Below, piece after piece: positions 33,529 to 36,945 of a stretch of 36,945 bases of DNA. The notes beneath the pieces are model-generated. The model saw only the letters and a list, made by a program, of their open reading frames with translations. It ran no database searches and was not told the origin of the DNA. The translations under genes and the position numbers were made by a program. Numbering within the stretch: the stretch's first letter is position 1; the number at the start of each line of letters is the position of its first letter. This stretch comes from an uncultured Prevotellaceae bacterium (GTDB lineage: Bacteria > Bacteroidota > Bacteroidia > Bacteroidales > Bacteroidaceae), in the NCBI GenBank assembly GCA_902762565.1, contig CACWOS010000031.1, positions 1 through 36,945 of the forward strand, written 5' to 3'.

Positions 33529-34361
33529 CGCTTGATGGTATCATGACACAGCCTTGCTGCCTCTTCATCGGGCAGACACTCCAGATGCCACATCGGTATG
33601 GTGGAGGCAAGGGTGTTCTCCGTCTGGTGCTGACTCTCGGCGATACGGTTGTCCCATACCTTGCCACCGACGCTCTCCAACACAGCCACGTATGCCTCAA
33701 TACCTTTTAGGCGTCGTATCTTGTTATAGGGTGCCTGGCTCAGCATGACTATGCCGCCAATGGGGACGCTGACATTCCTGTAGCACGGTGTCTTGCCGCT
33801 CCAGGGCGAACCATAGACCACCCCTTCTCTCACCGCCGGATAGTCATCGTTGACCAACTCCGTCCCCTCGATATGCTCTATCCACAACTGGGCGTGTGTA
33901 CTTTTCCCCGTGCCGCTGGTGCCGAGGAACAGATAGCCTTTGCCCTCGCAATTCACCACGGCGGCATGGACGAGTAGCGTGTCTTTTCCTGCCGTCGCCA
34001 AGGTAAACAGGATCATCAACGCACTGTTAAGCACCATTTCAGAAATGCCATTCGTCATGATAAGCCTGCCCTCGCAGTAGTCTTTGGAACAAATCAGACA
34101 ACCAAAAGACTCCTTTCTCCCCTTAAATTCAAACACGTCATTTCCAGAAGCAGTACGGCCGCAGATGATGTGCGTCCCGTCCTCCTCCTGCCGAAACTCT
34201 TCCATATATTCAGGCACCACGCCGCTGGCTTCCGTCAACGAAAACAATGGCTCACCGCCTTCACATCTGAACGGTTCATAGTTCCCCATTTTCTCAAAGA
34301 CTTCCGGCTTGCCGCTGACGGCAAACGTATGCCCAGCCACCTTGTAATATCTCGTCATCAT
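33525..34361 (-). CDS. HPr-kinase-like (HprK-related) protein of the RiPP-like cassette
   Basis: A 278-aa protein from ATG 34361 (an upstream TTG at 34370 is less likely). The P-loop GTSGTGKST lies near 147-155. A Walker-B-like acidic pair in LVNDDYPAVR and the motif GSPWSGKTPCYRN follow. The fold is that of the HprK/PEPCK family, with a different N-terminal half (1-130). Relatives occur in RiPP cassettes, where some phosphorylate the peptide on Ser, and in the SynChlorMet cassette beside a PqqD-like protein and radical SAM enzymes. Here it lies between two PqqD-like genes and next to the peptidase. Phosphorylation of the precursor's Ser/Thr residues is possible but unproven. Confidence 0.85.
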   Translation of the reverse strand: MMTRYYKVAGHTFAVSGKPEVFEKMGNYEPFRCEGGEPLFSLTEASGVVPEYMEEFRQEEDGTHIICGRTASGNDVFEFKGRKESFGCLICSKDYCEGRLIMTNGISEMVLNSALMILFTLATAGKDTLLVHAAVVNCEGKGYLFLGTSGTGKSTHAQLWIEHIEGTELVNDDYPAVREGVVYGSPWSGKTPCYRNVSVPIGGIVMLSQAPYNKIRRLKGIEAYVAVLESVGGKVWDNRIAESQHQTENTLASTIPMWHLECLPDEEAARLCHDTIKR

Positions 34362-34362
34362 A

Positions 34363-34623
34363 TCATGCAATGCCGTTCTCCTTCAGCATGTCGATGAAGG
34401 CGTTCACCTCGGTTTCTGCCTCCTGTGGTGTCACGTCGTATTCCGCCAATAGTTGGCTGACGATGGCGGGGGTGTCGGCACCCTCCATCAAGGCACGCAA
34501 AATAATGACGCCCGTCTCGTTCAGGGTGAACACCTTTTCCACTTCCTCCGTCTCGCCGTTCTTGGCAACGGCAACAAACTTGTCTGCCACCTCCTGGATG
34601 GCTATGTCATATTTCAGTTTCAT
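34363..34623 (-). CDS. PqqD-like protein (first of two in the RiPP-like cassette)
   Basis: An 86-aa PqqD-family protein: MKLKYDIAIQEVADKFVAVA, then the hallmark FTLNETGVIILRALMEG and LLAEYDVTPQEAETEVNAFI. PqqD-type domains bind the leader of a precursor peptide and hand it to a radical SAM enzyme. The start overlaps the end of the radical SAM gene by 17 bp and the stop is 1 bp from the kinase start. ATG 34623 was preferred over an upstream start because the protein then begins as other PqqD members do. Confidence 0.88.
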   Translation of the reverse strand: MKLKYDIAIQEVADKFVAVAKNGETEEVEKVFTLNETGVIILRALMEGADTPAIVSQLLAEYDVTPQEAETEVNAFIDMLKENGIA

Positions 34624-35944
34624 CGTCTTGCTCTTTATCGTTTTTGTGCAGATAGCGCTCATATTCGTATTTCATTGTGTCCTTCATTTTGGACAAAAGA
34701 TACTGCTGTTTTCCCGATGTACAGTCAAATTCATCCGCACACATCACGAGTCGAATACACTGGGGATAGTAGAAGCAGGTGGCGCAGGCATCAATGTCGG
34801 CACGGCGCTCCTTGAACTTGCGGAGGACTGCCTTGTCGTGTTCCTCGCTGTCAATGTGACCGAAGAAATTGCTGTCGATGTAGTGCTCGCACTTGCCGAG
34901 GTTGCCATCAGGAGCAATCACAACGCTTCCGTCACCATCAGCCATGCAATGATTCAGGCTGATGTCCTTCTGCAATTCCCGTTTATGGTTTTTGTAGCCG
35001 CACGCCGCTATCTGCTGTGCCAACTGCGTCTGCTGAGCAAAGATTTCGGCATCATCTTCCGGCGTGCGCTCACCAAACAGCTCATGGGAATAGATGGAGA
35101 GATAATCATTGGTGCCGAATCGCTGGTGCAGCAGCTGTACCAATTCAGCCATCTCCCCGATGTTGTGTTTATCGACGTTCAGGCGAATGGATACACGAAT
35201 ACCGGCAGCGGTCAGCATGGCGATGTTCTGCAGCACGCGCTCAAAGGCATTCACACCCTGATGGACGTATGCCTTCACGCGGTTGTAGGTCTGCTCCGTG
35301 CCGTCGAGGGTAATCTGCACACTTCGTAACTGCCACAAATCCTTGGCACGCTGCACCATGTCGGCATCGAACAGATAGCCGTTAGAAGTCATCGTCGAAC
35401 GGAACGGTACGCCCTGCTCACGGAGTTCCGTGCAAATCTGGTCGATGACCTTGGCGTTGACCAACGGCTCGCCACCGAACCAACTGATTTTGACTTTCTC
35501 GTCGTCACGATGCGTCACGATGTATCGCGCCACCTTGTCGGCAGTCTCAGCGGTCATGGTGACAGGCTTCGTACCCTTCTCGTAGCAGTAGAAGCAGCGG
35601 GCATTGCAGCCCGTAGTGGTAAGAATGGTATAGTTGGTGATTGCCTTGGCGGCGGGCTTGAGTAGCGCTGCCATCTGGCGAATCTGGCGGCAGAGCTTCT
35701 GGTCGTCGTGCGCCTGCGGCACTAAGAACCAGCGTTCTATCAGTTCCGACTGCGCCGTGATGTCGGCAGCCTCGTCGGGTGTCAGCAGAACGAGCGAGCA
35801 TGTCAGGGTGTTGTAGAGCAGCACGCCGTCGGCTACAGGCTGCTGCACCACGTAGGTCATCAGCCGGTAGGGCTGACCGTCAGTGCGCTTCTGTATGCCT
35901 ACAATTTGTTCAACCAATGAGGTTGTCGGTATAATCTCTTGCAT
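34607..35944 (-). CDS. Radical SAM/SPASM peptide-modifying enzyme
   Basis: A 445-aa enzyme. The [4Fe-4S]-SAM motif is CNARCFYC (Cys113, 117, 120) and the GGEP motif is at 157-160. The C-terminal SPASM domain has Cys333, Cys352, Cys387, Cys390, Cys396, Cys402 and Cys408, enough for two auxiliary clusters. The N-terminal 100 residues look like a leader-interacting or PqqD-like region. SPASM enzymes of RiPP pathways make thioether, carbon-carbon or other cross-links. Its likely substrate is the Cys-rich peptide encoded 201 bp upstream. Which bond is made cannot be told from the sequence. Confidence 0.92.
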   Translation of the reverse strand: MQEIIPTTSLVEQIVGIQKRTDGQPYRLMTYVVQQPVADGVLLYNTLTCSLVLLTPDEAADITAQSELIERWFLVPQAHDDQKLCRQIRQMAALLKPAAKAITNYTILTTTGCNARCFYCYEKGTKPVTMTAETADKVARYIVTHRDDEKVKISWFGGEPLVNAKVIDQICTELREQGVPFRSTMTSNGYLFDADMVQRAKDLWQLRSVQITLDGTEQTYNRVKAYVHQGVNAFERVLQNIAMLTAAGIRVSIRLNVDKHNIGEMAELVQLLHQRFGTNDYLSIYSHELFGERTPEDDAEIFAQQTQLAQQIAACGYKNHKRELQKDISLNHCMADGDGSVVIAPDGNLGKCEHYIDSNFFGHIDSEEHDKAVLRKFKERRADIDACATCFYYPQCIRLVMCADEFDCTSGKQQYLLSKMKDTMKYEYERYLHKNDKEQDDETEI

Positions 35945-35986
35945 TTTTTCTTTACCTTGTCTTTCTTTGCTGCCACCGAAGAATTC

Positions 35987-36030
35987 GTGCTCAGTAGAAC
36001 TTCACTTGCTTGCGGATTTCTACTGAGCAC
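35987..36030. terminator. Perfect 13-bp hairpin between precursor and radical SAM gene
   Basis: Arms 35987-35999 and 36018-36030 are exact inverted copies around an 18-nt loop. On the minus strand it lies after the precursor gene and 43 bp before the radical SAM start, with no T-tract. It probably acts as a partial terminator or RNA-stabilising structure, giving more precursor than enzyme. Confidence 0.65.
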
Positions 36031-36145
36031 AAACCTTCGATAGTGAATCCTAAGTTTTAGTCTCAACACATGGGTAGAGCATTCCAATGCATCAGGCTAA
36101 GCACTTGTCATTGTGGGTGGTGTTGTAGATGGTTACGATTAATAA

Positions 36146-36286
36146 TCACCAATCACCATGCCAAGGGCAGTCGCCATCACAGACGCATGAGGATTTAGTG
36201 GGGCAACTGGTGCCGCAGACCATGCCAGCAGGCTTCAACTTAACCACCTTCATCTGAGGCTTCTCAAATTTCTTTTTTACTTCCAT
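36146..36286 (-). CDS. Candidate RiPP precursor peptide (46 aa, five Cys)
   Basis: This small ORF starts at ATG 36286 and ends at TGA 36146-36148. The leader (1-23) starts MEVKKKFEKPQMKVVKLKPA, the 'KPxMxVVxLxP' type seen at the start of many Bacteroidetes small peptides. The core (24-46) has five Cys as C-x3-C-x5-C-x-C-x3-C (24, 28, 34, 36, 40), Ser/Thr between them, and two Trp near the end. It has its own promoter-like element and lies just upstream of the radical SAM gene on the same strand, the standard position of a precursor. No other convincing short ORF lies in the gap. Modification is inferred, not shown. Confidence 0.82.
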   Translation of the reverse strand: MEVKKKFEKPQMKVVKLKPAGMVCGTSCPTKSSCVCDGDCPWHGDW

Positions 36287-36339
36287 TGTTATTGAATTTT
36301 AATTATTAATAATTAAGTGAACTATCTACATTCTGAGTG

Positions 36340-36347
36340 CAAAGTTA
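36340..36347 (-). promoter_or_regulatory. -7 element for the precursor peptide
   Basis: TAACTTTG on the minus strand lies 53 bp upstream of ATG 36286. The -33 box is weak. A run of nine C (36386-36394) lies just beyond the expected -33 position. The stretch 36287-36584 otherwise holds AT-rich leader DNA and the trailing non-coding end of the IS; no other gene was found. Confidence 0.6.
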
Positions 36348-36385
36348 CAAAATATTATTCACTTTTTTATGTATTAAGCATTTTA

Positions 36386-36394
36386 CCCCCCCCC
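36386..36394. repeat. Homopolymer of nine C near the precursor promoter
   Basis: C9 on the + strand (G9 on the coding strand), at the apparent border between the cassette and IS-related DNA. Confidence 0.8.
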
Positions 36395-36584
36395 AGCCCG
36401 TCCGAGAACTCCCGATTTCAAAGGGATTTTGACCTGATTTAGGCTAATTTTGAAGCCATACAAAGACCTCTACCGAGGGGCAGATTCTTAATAAGATTTT
36501 TGCATTCAGTTGAGTTTTGAGGTCCTGATGGCTTAAAATGAGCCTTGCAGACCCCGATTTAAACATTTAATATATCCCTATTTC

Positions 36585-36945
36585 TTACCTGAGGGCTGCT
36601 ACGAGTGCGGGTACACCTTTCATGTTGATGGCACGACGCAGGTTATACGAGAGGCAGAACAAAGCCATTTCAGCTGTCACCTTGGCGAAGCCCTTTAACA
36701 AGAAGTAATATTGTCCTAACGATCGCTTGAGTGTTCCGAAAGGATGCTCTGAGAGACATTTCCGCTGATCCATCTTTTTCTCGTCCAGATGAAGCACGTA
36801 TTTTACCACCTTCTTCACCAATGTCGCTCTCTTCTGTCTGGGAGGTTTGGGACGTTCATCATCATTGTCATCAGAAGCCTGCGGCTTATAGCCCCTGGCC
36901 AGTATAATAAGTTTGTCCTTATTGAAGTCGACCTCCTTGAAGTCT
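36585..36945 (-). mobile_element. Transposase C-terminal part (IS1182-like), runs off the window
   Basis: The minus-strand frame is open from the right edge to TAA at 36585-36587. The visible 119 residues start DFKEVDFNKDKLIILARGYK. They include the conserved DDE-transposase end: MDQRKCLSEHPFGTLKRSLG, then FAKVTAEMALFCLSYNLRRA. That pattern (EHPFGTLKR, G-YFLLKG, YNLRRAIN) is typical of IS1182-family and related transposases; the family is fairly sure. The inverted repeat end was not located; it should lie between about 36395 and 36584. Confidence 0.83.

Noticed and set aside
35899-36087. 62-residue minus-strand ORF between precursor and radical SAM gene
   Set aside because: Overlaps the hairpin and the radical SAM start in another frame; basic random-looking composition and no leader or core pattern.
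36395-36584. 41-residue minus-strand ORF starting MFKSGSARL near 36570
   Set aside because: Sits in the trailing DNA of the IS after the transposase stop, has no precursor-like features and no promoter; treated as non-coding IS end.

Overview
The window looks like chromosome of a Bacteroidales bacterium, most probably Prevotellaceae (Prevotella in the broad sense). The grounds are Bacteroidetes-type promoters (TAnnTTTG at -7, often with TTTG about 20 bp upstream), no clear Shine-Dalgarno sequences, and characteristic gene types: an OadG with an extra periplasmic domain, a Bacteroidetes LptD, and secreted proteins with the typical Bacteroidales C-terminal tail. GC looks near 50% by eye. No tRNA, rRNA or CRISPR was seen.

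Left part (1-17023), mostly + strand. The end of an unidentified gene with a good terminator is followed by the gamma, biotin-carrier and beta subunits of a Na+-translocating decarboxylase. Then come two tandem deoxynucleoside kinases, a small secreted basic protein on the minus strand, and a membrane SpoIIE-type phosphatase fused to an RsbW-like kinase domain. A large ABCG-like transporter, a lipoprotein, a STAS antagonist and a LuxR-type regulator follow closely. Next are a beta-keto acid cleavage enzyme and a DUF1537 acid-sugar kinase (overlapping ATGA), a secreted protein, and a UroD/MtaA-like protein overlapping a MetH-activation-domain protein.

Middle (17032-30794). A minus-strand operon (Asp/Glu racemase-like protein and ACS-family transporter) faces pepT and a Kef-type antiporter across a nearly palindromic double promoter. 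Then follow lptD and an HD-domain protein (minus), a phytase-like/PAP2 phosphatase fusion, panE (minus) and a second SpoIIE phosphatase with a TPR-like periplasmic part.

Right part (30667-36945), a rearranged accessory region. A MazF-like toxin-antitoxin module lies between 221-bp direct repeats made from the 3' end of the SpoIIE gene. A second module, with a PIN toxin, is cut short by a copy of the 3' end of the PAP2 gene; a 51-bp core of that 3' end occurs three times in the window. Next comes a compact minus-strand cassette that reads as a RiPP (ribosomally made, modified peptide) pathway: an unlisted 46-aa precursor-like peptide with five Cys, a radical SAM/SPASM enzyme, a PqqD-like protein, an HPr-kinase-like protein, an S26-type peptidase and a second PqqD-like protein. 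An IS transposase runs off the right end.

The RiPP-like cassette is the best candidate for an undescribed system. Next are the racemase/transporter/BKACE/kinase/UroD/MetH-activation neighbourhood, the toxin-antitoxin modules bounded by copies of neighbouring gene ends, and short tandem repeats (mainly 7-bp) at many gene junctions.
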